Source: JAVBKU01 sp031553875
Lineage (GTDB): Bacteria; Bacteroidota; Bacteroidia; Bacteroidales; Rikenellaceae
Direction: 5' to 3'
Assembly: GCA_031553875.1 (NCBI GenBank)
Contig: JAVBKU010000013.1
Span: 1-64,000 of the forward strand
DNA length: 64,000 nucleotides
A program made the translations under genes and the position numbers. Each line of letters opens with the position of its first letter. The stretch's first letter is position 1. The notes beneath the pieces were generated by a model. It saw only the letters and a list, made by a program, of their open reading frames with translations. It searched no databases and had not been told where the DNA came from. This document shows, piece after piece, positions 8,419-17,087 of the stretch.

Positions 8419-9603
8419 GTGGAGAGGTTAGCAGCGTTTTTTAGTGAGGCGGCGGGAAACGCCATGGAGAGGATGCCGCAGTGGTGTTTCTTCGCTCTGG
8501 TGTCGGTGGCGCTGGCCGCGTTCCTCGTGCAGATGGTCTATCTGCTTATCGTGTACAGGGGAATACCCCGTTTCAGAAATAATAAGAAGGTGGCCCGCGG
8601 GACGATGCCGCCCCCGGTGTCGGTCATCGTGGTGGTGAGGGAGTCCTCGGAATTCCACATAACCAACTACCTGCCCCTGCTGCTCAACCAGAAGTACCAT
8701 GAGTTCGAGGTGGTGGTGGTGGACGTGAGCTACAGCGAGGATATAAGGATCATGCTGGCGGGGATGACCCCGGCGAATCCCCATATGAAGACCACGATAA
8801 TCCGCTCCGACAACCACTTCAAGCACGGTACCAAGCTCGCCCTCACCGTAGGTATCAAAGCCGCGAAGTACGAGCATATGATAATGGTCACCACGGAGTC
8901 GTATCCCTCGTCCGACAAGTGGCTTTCCACTATGGCCAAAGGCTTTATATCCGGATCTATAGTGATAGGATACTGCGGCGTAGAACGCCTCGGCGGGCTT
9001 GTCAACGGCATCATCCGCAGCAGCCGCCTGTCGACAGGTGTCAGATATTTGTCGGCCGCCATACACGGCCATCCCTACCGTGGTATCGCCCACAATATAG
9101 GTTATACCAAGGAGATATACTTCGGCAACAGGGGGTTCAACCACCTGCGCCTCAACATAGGCGACGAGGACCTCTTCATACAGAAGGTAGCACGTAACGA
9201 GAAGGTCAGCGTGGTGATGAATCCCCATGCCACTACTCGCGAACAACAGATACGAGGGTTCGATTGGTGGGTCGGGGTGCGTAAATATTTCTCCTACGCC
9301 TACCGCTACTACCCCTCGTGGGTGAAGTGGCGCACGGGAGCGGACCTGGTGAGCCGCTTCGTGTTCCTGCTCGCGGTGATAACCATAGCGGCCGTCATGC
9401 CCTGGCAGATAGGGGTGATGGCGCTGGGATTGTGGTTGATACGCCTGGCAGTGCTCGAAATATCTATCCGCAGGATAGGCCGCAGGCTCGGAGACAGGGG
9501 CCTGGGCTTCTACTACGCCTTATACGACCTGATAGCCCCGGTAACCGAGGCCTTGCTGTGCGTGAACAGGAGGGTCCGCCCCCACGCTGAAATATGGAAA
9601 TAG
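8419..9603 (+). CDS. Membrane-bound family 2 glycosyltransferase
   Basis: The protein is 394 residues from the GTG at 8419; the ATG at 8464 would remove 15 residues and still keep the first membrane helix (23-46). A GT-A glycosyltransferase domain (about 65-290) is followed by a hydrophobic C-terminal region (about 310-355). The nucleotide-binding strand has VVVDVSYSED and the catalytic-base region has GDED (248-251). The usual DxD-type metal motif is replaced by TTES (158-161). It resembles cytoplasmic-membrane transferases that extend polysaccharides. Its stop overlaps the sigma factor start by 10 bases, so the two are translationally coupled. Donor and acceptor are unknown. Confidence 0.82.
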   Translation: MERLAAFFSEAAGNAMERMPQWCFFALVSVALAAFLVQMVYLLIVYRGIPRFRNNKKVARGTMPPPVSVIVVVRESSEFHITNYLPLLLNQKYHEFEVVVVDVSYSEDIRIMLAGMTPANPHMKTTIIRSDNHFKHGTKLALTVGIKAAKYEHMIMVTTESYPSSDKWLSTMAKGFISGSIVIGYCGVERLGGLVNGIIRSSRLSTGVRYLSAAIHGHPYRGIAHNIGYTKEIYFGNRGFNHLRLNIGDEDLFIQKVARNEKVSVVMNPHATTREQQIRGFDWWVGVRKYFSYAYRYYPSWVKWRTGADLVSRFVFLLAVITIAAVMPWQIGVMALGLWLIRLAVLEISIRRIGRRLGDRGLGFYYALYDLIAPVTEALLCVNRRVRPHAEIWK

Positions 9604-10184
9604 AAAATTATATAGTCGCGACCGACGCACAGCTCATCGAGATGGTGCTGGGGGGTGATACGGAGGCTTTCAGCCACCTATTCAGCCGCTACCGCGACTC
9701 TATGTACCAGTTCTACCACCAGAAGACGGGAGGCCTCGGCATAGACATCGACGACCTGTTGCAGGAGACGTTCGTGAAGGTCTACCTCAACCTCGACAAG
9801 TACAATACCGACTACACCTTCGGCCAGTGGGTCTATGCCATCGCCCGCAATACCTTTATCGACTACACGCGCAAGAAGCGCGACAATGTGGTGTCGATAG
9901 ACGTTTCTCGGGACGGTTACAGCCAGGTGGTCACCCCGTCCGGGGCGATGAACCCCGAGGAGAGGCTTATCACCGCCCAGAGCAGGGCCCAGCTGGAGGA
10001 GTTCATGGGCCGCATGACGCCCCGCTACCGCATGCTCATCGAGCTGCGTTTCTTCCGCGATTTCAGTTACGAGGAGATATCCGTCGAGCTGAAGCTGCCG
10101 CTGGGGACGGTCAAGACACAGATACACCGCGCCCGCGAACAGCTCTGCCGCTTTATCCTCAACAGCGGCGAGAAAATGCTCTGA
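9594..10184 (+). CDS. ECF-type RNA polymerase sigma factor
   Basis: This 196-residue protein has the sigma-70 region 2 (about 20-95; DIDDLLQETFVKVY then FGQWVYAIARNTFIDYTRK) and region 4 (about 135-190; FSYEEISVELKLPLGTVKTQIHRAREQL) of extracytoplasmic-function sigma factors. It would direct RNA polymerase to a small regulon. No anti-sigma factor gene follows. Instead it lies between a membrane glycosyltransferase, whose 3' end it overlaps, and rsmG, which suggests constitutive growth-linked expression. What controls it cannot be seen. Confidence 0.92.
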   Translation: MEIENYIVATDAQLIEMVLGGDTEAFSHLFSRYRDSMYQFYHQKTGGLGIDIDDLLQETFVKVYLNLDKYNTDYTFGQWVYAIARNTFIDYTRKKRDNVVSIDVSRDGYSQVVTPSGAMNPEERLITAQSRAQLEEFMGRMTPRYRMLIELRFFRDFSYEEISVELKLPLGTVKTQIHRAREQLCRFILNSGEKML

Positions 10185-10228
10185 CACTGCCCCGATTTTT
10201 GCGAAATTCCTCGTCCACAAGCCTATCC

Positions 10229-10849
10229 ATGAAAGAGATACTGAAATATTTTCCTGACCTCACCCCCTTGCAGCGCGAACGCTTCGGGGCGATGGGCGAG
10301 CTGTACAGGGAGTGGAACGACAAGATCAATGTCATTTCCCGTAAGGATATCGACCAGATATACCTCCATCACATACTCCATTCGTTAGCCATTGCCCGGG
10401 TGTGCCGCTTCGCCACGGGAGTGAGGGTGGCCGACGTGGGGTGCGGGGGCGGATTCCCCGGCATACCGCTGGCGGTGATGTTTCCCGAGGCCCGATTTAC
10501 GCTGGTCGACTCGATAGGCAAGAAGATAAAGGTGGTCGAGGGCGTGGCAGAGGCGTTGGGGCTCGATAACGTCAGGGCTGTGAACGGCAGGATCGAGAGC
10601 GTGGACAGCAAATTCGACTTCGTGGTGAGCCGCGCGGTGACCGATATGCGCACTTTCACCTCATGGGTGTGGAATAAGATCGAGCGCGGCGAAGGGAGCG
10701 AGCTTCCCAACGGGATACTGTACCTCAAGGGCGGCGATCTTAAAGAGGAGTTGGGTGGGCTGGGTAAGCCTTCGGTGGTATTCGACATTCAGGATTTCTT
10801 CGGCGAGGAGTTCTTCGAAACCAAGAAAATAGTATACCTGAAGCGCTAA
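10229..10849 (+). CDS. rsmG: 16S rRNA (guanine-527-N7)-methyltransferase
   Basis: The 206-residue product methylates G527 of 16S rRNA with S-adenosylmethionine. Diagnostic segments are the N-terminal helix with YREWNDKINVISRKD, the SAM-binding motif VADVGCGGGFPGIPLA, and the VSRAVTDM motif. The ATG at 10229 gives the normal family length; the same frame stays open upstream inside the sigma factor gene but encodes nothing family-like. It is the last gene of the operon from 8419, 44 bases after the sigma factor stop. Confidence 0.95.
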   Translation: MKEILKYFPDLTPLQRERFGAMGELYREWNDKINVISRKDIDQIYLHHILHSLAIARVCRFATGVRVADVGCGGGFPGIPLAVMFPEARFTLVDSIGKKIKVVEGVAEALGLDNVRAVNGRIESVDSKFDFVVSRAVTDMRTFTSWVWNKIERGEGSELPNGILYLKGGDLKEELGGLGKPSVVFDIQDFFGEEFFETKKIVYLKR

Positions 10850-10881
10850 ACTTCCGCAGGCGAACAAAAAACCGCCAAATT

Positions 10882-10912
10882 TTTGCATAAAGAAAAAAAG
10901 ATTATACCTTTG
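10882..10912 (+). promoter_or_regulatory. Bacteroidetes consensus promoter of rpmH
   Basis: TTTG at 10882-10885, a 19-base spacer and TACCTTTG at 10905-10912 form a perfect phylum-type promoter. The leader to the rpmH start is about 85-90 bases. Confidence 0.85.
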
Positions 10913-11006
10913 CACTCCGCATAGACCGCCGGGAATAGAGGTGAATTAGAGAGAGGGCAGGCGGGCGCGCAAGTACAGAAGCGAATAAAAATAAAATATC
11001 ACAGCA

Positions 11007-11162
11007 ATGAAAAGGACATTTCAACCATCACAGCGCAAAAAAGTTAACAAGCACGGTTTCCGTGAGAGGATGTCTACGGCCAACGGTCGTAAGGTGCTTG
11101 CAGCTCGCAGGGCTAAAGGCCGTAAGAAGCTGACTGTGTCTGACGACGCGAGGTTCAAATAG
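11007..11162 (+). CDS. rpmH: 50S ribosomal protein L34
   Basis: This 51-residue, strongly basic protein begins MKRTFQPSQRKK and continues with HGFRERM and NGRKVLAARRAKGRK, the signature of bacterial L34. It has its own promoter upstream and an intrinsic terminator 35 bases downstream, so it is a single-gene unit. In many bacteria rpmH sits next to rnpA and near the replication origin; here neither rnpA nor dnaA is beside it. Confidence 0.97.
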   Translation: MKRTFQPSQRKKVNKHGFRERMSTANGRKVLAARRAKGRKKLTVSDDARFK

Positions 11163-11196
11163 TATCCTCGGGCGTCTTGGGCGCGTAATTTACGAG

Positions 11197-11230
11197 GCCG
11201 CGACAGTACTGTCGCGGCTTTTTTTTTTTC
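11197..11230 (+). terminator. Intrinsic terminator of rpmH
   Basis: A perfect 22-base palindrome (11197-11218) is followed by twelve pyrimidines, mostly T. Confidence 0.95.
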
Positions 11231-11254
11231 TGGCGGAATAGGATTATTTATCGC

Positions 11255-11372
11255 TAAGGTGCTCATAGAGCGCCTACCCTCCGCCAATTGCGGATATTCA
11301 TGAATTGGCGAAAGATGTTCTTAAGTCGCCCTGTGGGCGACTATCCTCCCCGCATCTGAAAACTTTAACGAG
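11255..11372 (+). repeat. Two 5' fragments of repeat family A
   Basis: Two partial units lie in tandem. The first has a GC-rich hairpin (AGGTGCTC with GAGCGCCT, about 11256-11274) and the CCGCCAATTG plus GATATTCA block that begins some family A copies. The second has a 7-base-pair hairpin (GTCGCCC with GGGCGAC, 11325-11341) followed by a CCCCGCATCTGAAAA block like the start of the copy at 26723. Neither has the central or 3' part. They look like insertion debris or truncated copies. Confidence 0.55.
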
Positions 11373-11392
11373 GCATAAACCTCGTGCCAATG

Positions 11393-11607
11393 CCGCTTCG
11401 GTCTTCTGCCGGGAATAGGTCTCGTGAGGGAGATCACCCTCAGTTATCGCGTAACGAGGGAAGCTCCCGGAAGAGACCCCGGCAGAAGACACGGCTAGAC
11501 CTTTTGTCTACTTTTATGGCAATGACAACATTTCGAGCAGCGAGGGCAGAGGCCGCTTGCGGACTATGCCGAGTCGCGAGAAATGAAAGCGAAGCTAAAA
11601 GTAGGAA
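11393..11607 (+). repeat. Repeat family B, copy 1 (long form)
   Basis: A 90-base long hairpin core pairs CTTCTGCCGG with CCGGCAGAAG, then GGTCTC with GAGACC, then GGGAG with CTCCC and CCCTC with GAGGG. It is followed by CTACTTTT and, about 85 bases later, AAAAGTAG. The same core recurs at 50455 (minus), 54811 (plus) and 58107 (minus). This copy and the 50455 copy carry the longer insert between CTACTTTT and AAAAGTAG. No open reading frame is shared between copies. Confidence 0.75.
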
Positions 11608-11650
11608 GGCAAACAAACAAACTACTGTAAAATCAATAATAATCTCTTGT

Positions 11651-11868
11651 ACCTTTTGTGCACACAAAAGGTACCCCAAAAGTGCCGCCTGCGGATATTC
11701 ACTGACAGGAGTCTTCGTCCATCCTAAAACGTCGAACTCCTCCTTTTTAGCCAGGCCTGCGGCCTGTCTAACAGTCGTTAGACACAGCGTCGTTTTTATA
11801 CGGATTCCCTCGACCCCTGTCCGGGCGTGAATATCTCGCAATTGGCGGATCAAGGCACCTGTGGTGCC
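11651..11868 (-). repeat. Repeat family A, copy A1
   Basis: Reading the minus strand: a 5' hairpin (GGCACC with GGTGCC, 11854-11868), then a closed element from 11835 to 11694 bounded by GATATTCAC and GTGAATATC, then a 3' hairpin of ACCTTTTG and CAAAAGGT (11651-11674). Inside are the invariant ACGCCCG bulge, a nested helix (GACAGGGGTC with GACTCCTGTC), a 7-base-pair hairpin GTCTAAC/GTTAGAC, a hairpin AGGCC/GGCCT and the purine motif AAAAGGAGGAGTT. It lies between rpmH and mqnE. Confidence 0.78.
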
Positions 11869-11927
11869 TGCGAATTACCTCTCCAGTCAAATAACATATC
11901 ATCACCATTTTTTTCTATCTTTGGGCG

Positions 11928-13019
11928 ATGTTTGACATGTACCCCGAATTTTCGGACATAGCAAGGAAGGTCGACGCCGACGAGCGCATCACCGCAGAGG
12001 AAGCGTTGGCGCTTGCCGAAGGGGCGCCCCTGTCGTTGCTCGGGCTTCTGGCGTCGCACCGCAAGGAGCGTTACAGTGGCCGCAAAGTGTTCTTTAACAA
12101 GAACTTCCATATGGAGCCAACCAACATTTGCGTGTTCAACTGCCACTTCTGCTCCTACCGCCGTCCGGCCGACTCGCCCGAGGCGTGGGACTACACTCTC
12201 GACGAAATAAGGGAGCAGGCGAGGGCTATGAAAGATTCCGGCTCGACCGAGGTGCATATCGTGGGCGGCGTACACCCCGCTCACAATCTGGATTACTATA
12301 TAGAGATGATCCGCGCGGTGAAGGAAGAACTTCCGCATGCCGTGGTCAAGGCGTTCTCGGCCATAGAGTTACACTACATGATACGTAAGGCGGGATTGTC
12401 GCTCTCCGAAGGGCTGGCAAGGCTCAAAGAGGCGGGTATGGAGGCCATCCCTGGCGGCGGCGCCGAGATATTCTCGCCCGAGATCCGCGAAAAGATATGC
12501 CCCGAAAAGGGGACAGCGGAGGAGTGGCTCGACGTGCACCGCGAAGCCCACAGGCTCGGTATCCCCACCAACGCCACCATCCTTTACGGCCATATCGAAA
12601 GCATGTCCCATAGGATCGACCACCTCGACCGCCTGCGCCGCCTCCAGGACGAAACCGGAGGATTCAGCGCCCTGGTGCCATTGAAGTACCGCAACAAGCA
12701 CAACCGCATGTCCGAGATAGGCGAAGTGAGCATCACCGACGACATGCGTATGCTGGCCCTCTCGAGGATATTCCTCGACAACTTTCCCCACATCAAGGCC
12801 TACTGGGCGATGTTCGGCAGGACCACCACCGAGCTCGCCCTGCAGTTCGGCGCCGACGACGTGGATGGGACCATTAACGACACCACCAGGATATACTCCA
12901 TGGCCGGTGCCGAGGACAAGCGTCCCTCGATGAACGAAGAGGAGCTTTCGGCTATAATCTCCCGGGCGGGATACCAGGCGCAGGAGCGTGATACGTTCTA
13001 CAACGACATAGTGAAATAA
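11928..13019 (+). CDS. mqnE: Aminofutalosine synthase
   Basis: This 363-residue radical SAM enzyme joins SAM and the chorismate-derived enolpyruvyl benzoate made by MqnA to give aminofutalosine, an early step of the futalosine menaquinone pathway. The 4Fe-4S ligands are Cys68, Cys72 and Cys75 (CxxxCxxC). The segments GGGAEIFSPEIREKICPEKGT, LYGHIE, ETGGFSALVPL and FGADDVDGT separate MqnE from its relative MqnC. mqnA lies at 17088 and menG at 23647. A -7-like TATCTTTG at 11916-11923 is so close to the ATG that translation may begin at Met4 or the message may be almost leaderless. Confidence 0.93.
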   Translation: MFDMYPEFSDIARKVDADERITAEEALALAEGAPLSLLGLLASHRKERYSGRKVFFNKNFHMEPTNICVFNCHFCSYRRPADSPEAWDYTLDEIREQARAMKDSGSTEVHIVGGVHPAHNLDYYIEMIRAVKEELPHAVVKAFSAIELHYMIRKAGLSLSEGLARLKEAGMEAIPGGGAEIFSPEIREKICPEKGTAEEWLDVHREAHRLGIPTNATILYGHIESMSHRIDHLDRLRRLQDETGGFSALVPLKYRNKHNRMSEIGEVSITDDMRMLALSRIFLDNFPHIKAYWAMFGRTTTELALQFGADDVDGTINDTTRIYSMAGAEDKRPSMNEEELSAIISRAGYQAQERDTFYNDIVK

Positions 13020-13080
13020 CTTTTCCGGGGCGTGGCCCCGCCAAATATCTGCGGAAAGTCCCGCAAAACATTTTCGGATC

Positions 13081-13959
13081 ATGATAAAATACCTCGAAGA
13101 CCTGGTGAAGAAGATCAACGACAACGTCATAGCGCGCAATCTGGTGTTGGCTGCGAGCGGCATACTTGTGCTGGTGGCCGTCACGGGGATACTCCTGGCG
13201 GTATTCACGCGCCACGGGCAGGAACGCGTGGTGCCCCAGTTCGAGGGGATGACCATCGACGAGGCCGAGAGTAGCGCCCACAAGGCCTCGATGAAGCTGG
13301 TGGTCGCCGACTCGCTCTACATACCGGCTATGCCCGGCGGTGTGATCATAGAGCAGGCGCCGTCGCCCGGGGCCAAGGTCAAATCGGGCCGCAAGGTGTT
13401 CCTCACCGTCAACTCCTACTCCCAGAGGGAGGCTGTGATACCTTACGTGGCGGGTTACTCGTTGCGCCAGGCCAAGAACAACCTCGAAGTGGCGGGGTTC
13501 ACCATCGACCGCCTCGTCTACACCCCTGATATGGCAACTAATAACGTCCTGAAACAGAGCTATGAAGGCAAGGCCATAGGTCCCGGCAGTACGCTCAAGG
13601 GGATAGTGGGGTCGGGGGTTATGCTCGTTGTGGGCTACTCGGGAGAGTACTCCGTGGCCGCCGTGCCGCAGGTGGTGGGATTTTCCCTCAGGGATGCCTG
13701 CAGCCGCCTGTGGGAGGCTGGATTCAACGTCGGCAAGATATCGCGCGACGAGGGCATAGACCTGCTCAACGAGAAGGACGCCCGCGTGTACGCGCAGTCG
13801 CCGGGGGCCATGACCCGCAATGTGCTCGGGACGCAGGTGTCCATATCTATCACCCTCGACTCCAACAAGGTGTCGAGCGGCAGGAAGCAGAGTGCCGCGC
13901 AGGCAGCCCGTGCCGCAGAGGAGGCCGCGGCCGATTCGGTGGCCAGAGCCGGGCAATAG
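13081..13959 (+). CDS. Membrane-anchored PASTA-domain protein
   Basis: The 292-residue protein has a short cytoplasmic start, one membrane helix (about 20-42) and three PASTA repeats outside (about 48-112, 116-186, 192-260). It ends in an Ala-rich tail. PASTA domains bind peptidoglycan fragments or act as spacers; no kinase or transpeptidase domain is attached, as is usual for the Bacteroidetes version. The next gene, rluD, starts 18 bases after its stop, so the two are cotranscribed. Its own function is unknown. Confidence 0.88.
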   Translation: MIKYLEDLVKKINDNVIARNLVLAASGILVLVAVTGILLAVFTRHGQERVVPQFEGMTIDEAESSAHKASMKLVVADSLYIPAMPGGVIIEQAPSPGAKVKSGRKVFLTVNSYSQREAVIPYVAGYSLRQAKNNLEVAGFTIDRLVYTPDMATNNVLKQSYEGKAIGPGSTLKGIVGSGVMLVVGYSGEYSVAAVPQVVGFSLRDACSRLWEAGFNVGKISRDEGIDLLNEKDARVYAQSPGAMTRNVLGTQVSISITLDSNKVSSGRKQSAAQAARAAEEAAADSVARAGQ

Positions 13960-13977
13960 TAATTTCCCAGACCAGAG

Positions 13978-15048
13978 ATGAAACAGGATAAATACGACAT
14001 AGAGGTCCTCGACGAGATCGACGAGGCGGCGGGGGGGCAGGAGGAGCTCTACGAGCACTTTAACCTTGTCGTGGACAAAGGGCAAGGGCTGTTGCGCATC
14101 GACAAGTTCCTTGTCAACCGCATGGAGAACGCCTCGCGCAACCGCATACAGACCGCGGCCGATGAGGGTAACATTCTCGTGAACGGCAAAGCTGTTAAGT
14201 CGAGCTACAAGGTCAAGCCGCTCGATGAGATATCCATCGTGATGCCCTATCCCCCGCGCGAGCTGGAGATAATCCCTGAGGATATCCCCATCGACATACT
14301 CTACGAGGACGATGACGTGATCATAATCAACAAGGAGGCGGGACTGGTTGTGCACCCCGGATTCGGGAACTACACCGGTACGCTGGTCAATGCCCTCACG
14401 TTCCATCTCAAGGATCTGCCCCTGTTCCAGAACGGCGATATGCGCGCGGGATTGGTGCACCGTATCGATAAGAATACCTCCGGGATACTCGTTATCGCCA
14501 AGAACGAGCGCGCCCACGCCCGTCTGGCGAGGCAGTTCTTCGACCACACCATAAGCCGCGTTTACAATGCCTTGGTGTGGGGCAACCTCCCACAGGACGA
14601 GGGAACTATAACCGGACACATAGGACGCAGCCTGCGCGATCGCCTCAAGATGGCTGTGTTCGAGGACGGGAGCAATGGCAAGCACGCCGTGACCCACTAT
14701 AAGGTGCTGGAGCGCTTCGGATATGTGACCCTTGTCGAGTGCCGATTGGAGACCGGGCGTACCCACCAGATCCGCGTACACTTCGAGCATATCGGCCATC
14801 CGCTGTTCAACGACGAACGTTACGGCGGCGACAGGATACTCAAGGGGACTACATTCTCGAAGTACAAGCAATTTATCGAGAACTGCTTCGAGATAATGCC
14901 GCGCCACGCGCTCCACGCCCGCAGCCTCGGCTTCACGCATCCCTCTACGGGTAAGGAGGTCTACTTCGAGAGCGACCCGCCGCAGGATATGCGCACCGTG
15001 CTCGACAAGTGGCGCACCTACACCGCCGCCCGCAAGGAGGAAGAGTAG
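13978..15048 (+). CDS. rluD: 23S rRNA pseudouridine synthase, RluD family
   Basis: This 356-residue protein has an S4 RNA-binding domain (about 38-90) and a pseudouridine synthase domain with catalytic Asp164 in HRIDKNTSG. RluD-family enzymes convert uridines of 23S rRNA (helix 69) to pseudouridine. Further family motifs are VVHPGFGN and ETGRTHQIRVH. An acidic N-terminal extension of about 30 residues precedes S4. It follows the PASTA gene in one transcript. The family assignment is firm; exact target positions are inferred. Confidence 0.92.
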   Translation: MKQDKYDIEVLDEIDEAAGGQEELYEHFNLVVDKGQGLLRIDKFLVNRMENASRNRIQTAADEGNILVNGKAVKSSYKVKPLDEISIVMPYPPRELEIIPEDIPIDILYEDDDVIIINKEAGLVVHPGFGNYTGTLVNALTFHLKDLPLFQNGDMRAGLVHRIDKNTSGILVIAKNERAHARLARQFFDHTISRVYNALVWGNLPQDEGTITGHIGRSLRDRLKMAVFEDGSNGKHAVTHYKVLERFGYVTLVECRLETGRTHQIRVHFEHIGHPLFNDERYGGDRILKGTTFSKYKQFIENCFEIMPRHALHARSLGFTHPSTGKEVYFESDPPQDMRTVLDKWRTYTAARKEEE

Positions 15049-15301
15049 GCTGTCTGCCGACAGTGCCTCCCGGCACACGAAAGAGTGATTTATCCTAAAA
15101 CGCCGCAGGCACTTGTGTTTTGAAAAAAATGACCGTAATCTATTGGATAATAGACTTTACGGGGAAGAATAAAAATTGATAACGATATATAAGAGGTGAA
15201 AAATGCCAGATAGGAATATTAGTATTTGCTTAAAATAACAAGTCTCGACAATGTAAGTTTACAGGACGAATACAGCCCATACGAACATAAAGAAGTATAT
15301 T

Positions 15302-15889
15302 ATGAATGTAAAAGTAATTTATGCTCATCCTTACGAGGGTAGTTATAACAGAGCTATCTTAGAAAGCACTTTAGCAGGGCTTAAAGACGCAGGTCATACA
15401 GTGGATCTGTTGGATATATACAAAGATAATTTCAATCCTGTAATGACCCGAGAAGATCTAAGAGCGATCTCCCAAGAAACGGTTGCTGATCCTAAAGTTG
15501 CGGAGTATCAGGAAAGGATTATGAAAACGAACCATCTGGTAATTATTTTTCCTGTATGGTTTGAGTCTATGCCTGCCATTCTCAAGGGTTATTTCGATAA
15601 GGTCTTTACCAGCGGTTGGGCTTATAAGTCAGTCAAAGGAAAAAACCAGCCCCAAGGACAACTTACCCATTTGAATGCTACCGTTATTACGACAATGGGA
15701 GTTCCCAAGCTTGTTTATAGGCTGTTTTTCAATAATGCGCTTCAAGGCGTTTTGATAAAAGGGGCTTTGAAGTTCTGTGGGGTTCAGAAAGTGAAATGGT
15801 TCAAACTGGACATGATCCAGAATGTTCCAAAAGAGAAAAGAGAGAAAAGGCTGAAAGATATCTATTCCTATATGCGACAATTAAAATGA
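15302..15889 (+). CDS. NAD(P)H-dependent oxidoreductase, flavodoxin-2 fold
   Basis: This 195-residue protein resembles the quinone-reductase/KefF group of FMN or FAD proteins. It has the N-terminal IYAHPYEGSYN loop, FPVWFESMPAILKGYFDKVF and GWAYK motifs. It probably reduces quinones or other small electrophiles in the cytosol with NAD(P)H. The gene and its 250-base upstream region are distinctly AT-rich compared with the flanking rluD and corA genes, which points to recent acquisition. Confidence 0.88.
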   Translation: MNVKVIYAHPYEGSYNRAILESTLAGLKDAGHTVDLLDIYKDNFNPVMTREDLRAISQETVADPKVAEYQERIMKTNHLVIIFPVWFESMPAILKGYFDKVFTSGWAYKSVKGKNQPQGQLTHLNATVITTMGVPKLVYRLFFNNALQGVLIKGALKFCGVQKVKWFKLDMIQNVPKEKREKRLKDIYSYMRQLK

Positions 15890-15920
15890 GAAAGAGACTT
15901 TGCGCGTGCAAAGGGTTTAG

Positions 15921-15965
15921 CTAAAACGCACCGTCTGTGAATATCACACAATTGGTGGAGAGCAG
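15921..15965 (-). repeat. Decayed remnant of repeat family A
   Basis: The blocks CTAAAACG, GTGAATATC (15937-15945) and ATTGGTGGA match the order of one end of family A copies A1 and A3, but the body of the element is missing. Confidence 0.5.
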
Positions 15966-16000
15966 GTCTTAGAGAATCTAAAGAGCCTATGCAGTTCAAA

Positions 16001-16040
16001 AAAGGTGGCCGGAACATATGTCCCGGCCACCTTTATTTTT
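16001..16040. terminator. Bidirectional intrinsic terminator
   Basis: A long GC-rich stem (AAAGGTGGCCGG with CCGGCCACCTTT, one mismatch by the loop) has A and T runs on both sides. It can end both the oxidoreductase gene and corA, which converge here. Confidence 0.88.
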
Positions 16041-16050
16041 TGCCTCCCCA

Positions 16051-17001
16051 TTACAACCACTTCTTCCATCGGAAGAACAGGTAAGTCAGTACCGAGATCG
16101 ACACCATGAAAATTATGGCGAACAGGTAGCCGTGCTCCCAATCCAACTCAGGCATGAAACGGAAGTTCATACCATAAATACTGGCGATCATCGTGGGCGG
16201 CATGAAGAATACCGACGCCACCGTAAATATCTTGGTGATGTTGCTCTGCTCGATGTTGATGAGACCGATCGCGGTATCCTGCAGGTAGTCGAGGCGCTCG
16301 GAGCTGAAGTCGGCGTGGTTGATTAGCGAGTTGACGTCCTTGATCATCAGCGTTAGCTTGGGGTAGATGTCGTTGGGGAAGCGTTCGCTGCGTAGGATAC
16401 CCGAGAGGATACGCTGGCGGTCGAAGATGTTCTCCCTGATCTGCATCGTGTTCTCCTGCATGTGGTTGATCTGGCGCAGGGTGTCCTTGCTCACGCTGTC
16501 GCTCATGTTCACGTGCTTGCTCAGGGTGGAGATGTTGCGCGCCAGGGCCTCGATAAGGTCGGCGTCGTAGTCGATACGTATCTCGAGGATAGAGATCAGC
16601 AGGTGATACCCCGTGGGATATGCCTTGTGGTTGATCTGCAGCCTCTTGGTCACCTCGTTGAAGGTACGCAGCTCGCTGGTGCGCATCGATACCAGCACCC
16701 CCTCGCAGATTATGAACGACACGGGCTCGATGACGAAGCTGTCCTCGGTCGACACGAAAAAGTTGGAGTTGCAGATTATCGAGTTCTCGGTCTCGGAATA
16801 TTTAGACGAACTTTCGATCTCTTCGAGCTGCTGGCGGGTCTGGAGGTTGATCTCCATGTAGGTCTCCACGCTTTTCTGCTCCTTGATCGTGGGGTTCATC
16901 AGGTCGATCCACAGGATGTCGTCGTAGCCCAGCTCGTCGAAGAGTTTGGGGTCGGCGTTGCGGACGATCTTGTTGTATTGTTTCAGGTATATTGTAATCA
17001 T
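16051..17001 (-). CDS. corA: CorA family magnesium/cobalt transporter
   Basis: This 316-residue protein has a large acidic and helical cytosolic domain and two C-terminal membrane helices. The first helix ends with the selectivity motif YGMNF (GMN at 277-279), and a short acidic loop (PELDWEHGY) joins the second, which ends in the basic tail RWKKWL. It forms a homopentameric channel for Mg2+ uptake. It is convergent with the oxidoreductase gene and shares a terminator with it. Confidence 0.95.
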   Translation of the reverse strand: MITIYLKQYNKIVRNADPKLFDELGYDDILWIDLMNPTIKEQKSVETYMEINLQTRQQLEEIESSSKYSETENSIICNSNFFVSTEDSFVIEPVSFIICEGVLVSMRTSELRTFNEVTKRLQINHKAYPTGYHLLISILEIRIDYDADLIEALARNISTLSKHVNMSDSVSKDTLRQINHMQENTMQIRENIFDRQRILSGILRSERFPNDIYPKLTLMIKDVNSLINHADFSSERLDYLQDTAIGLINIEQSNITKIFTVASVFFMPPTMIASIYGMNFRFMPELDWEHGYLFAIIFMVSISVLTYLFFRWKKWL

Positions 17002-17087
17002 TGCTCACGTGCTTTAGAAGGTTGCTTATTCCGCTTGTTCGGACGGACAGGCACCGCCGGGCGCGCCTGACCTTACAGGCCGTGAGT

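Noticed and set aside
11440..11853. A 137-residue protein encoded across family A copy A1
   Set aside because: The frame is not kept in other copies: one-base differences shift it, and copy A5 has in-frame stops.
11255..11868. CRISPR array in the repeat-rich space after rpmH
   Set aside because: Repeats are not regularly spaced, no unique spacers of constant length occur and no cas gene is in the window.
12952..15078. A 708-residue open frame on the minus strand opposite the PASTA and rluD genes
   Set aside because: It is a GC-driven shadow frame; both plus-strand genes match known families, and the antisense product has no domain.
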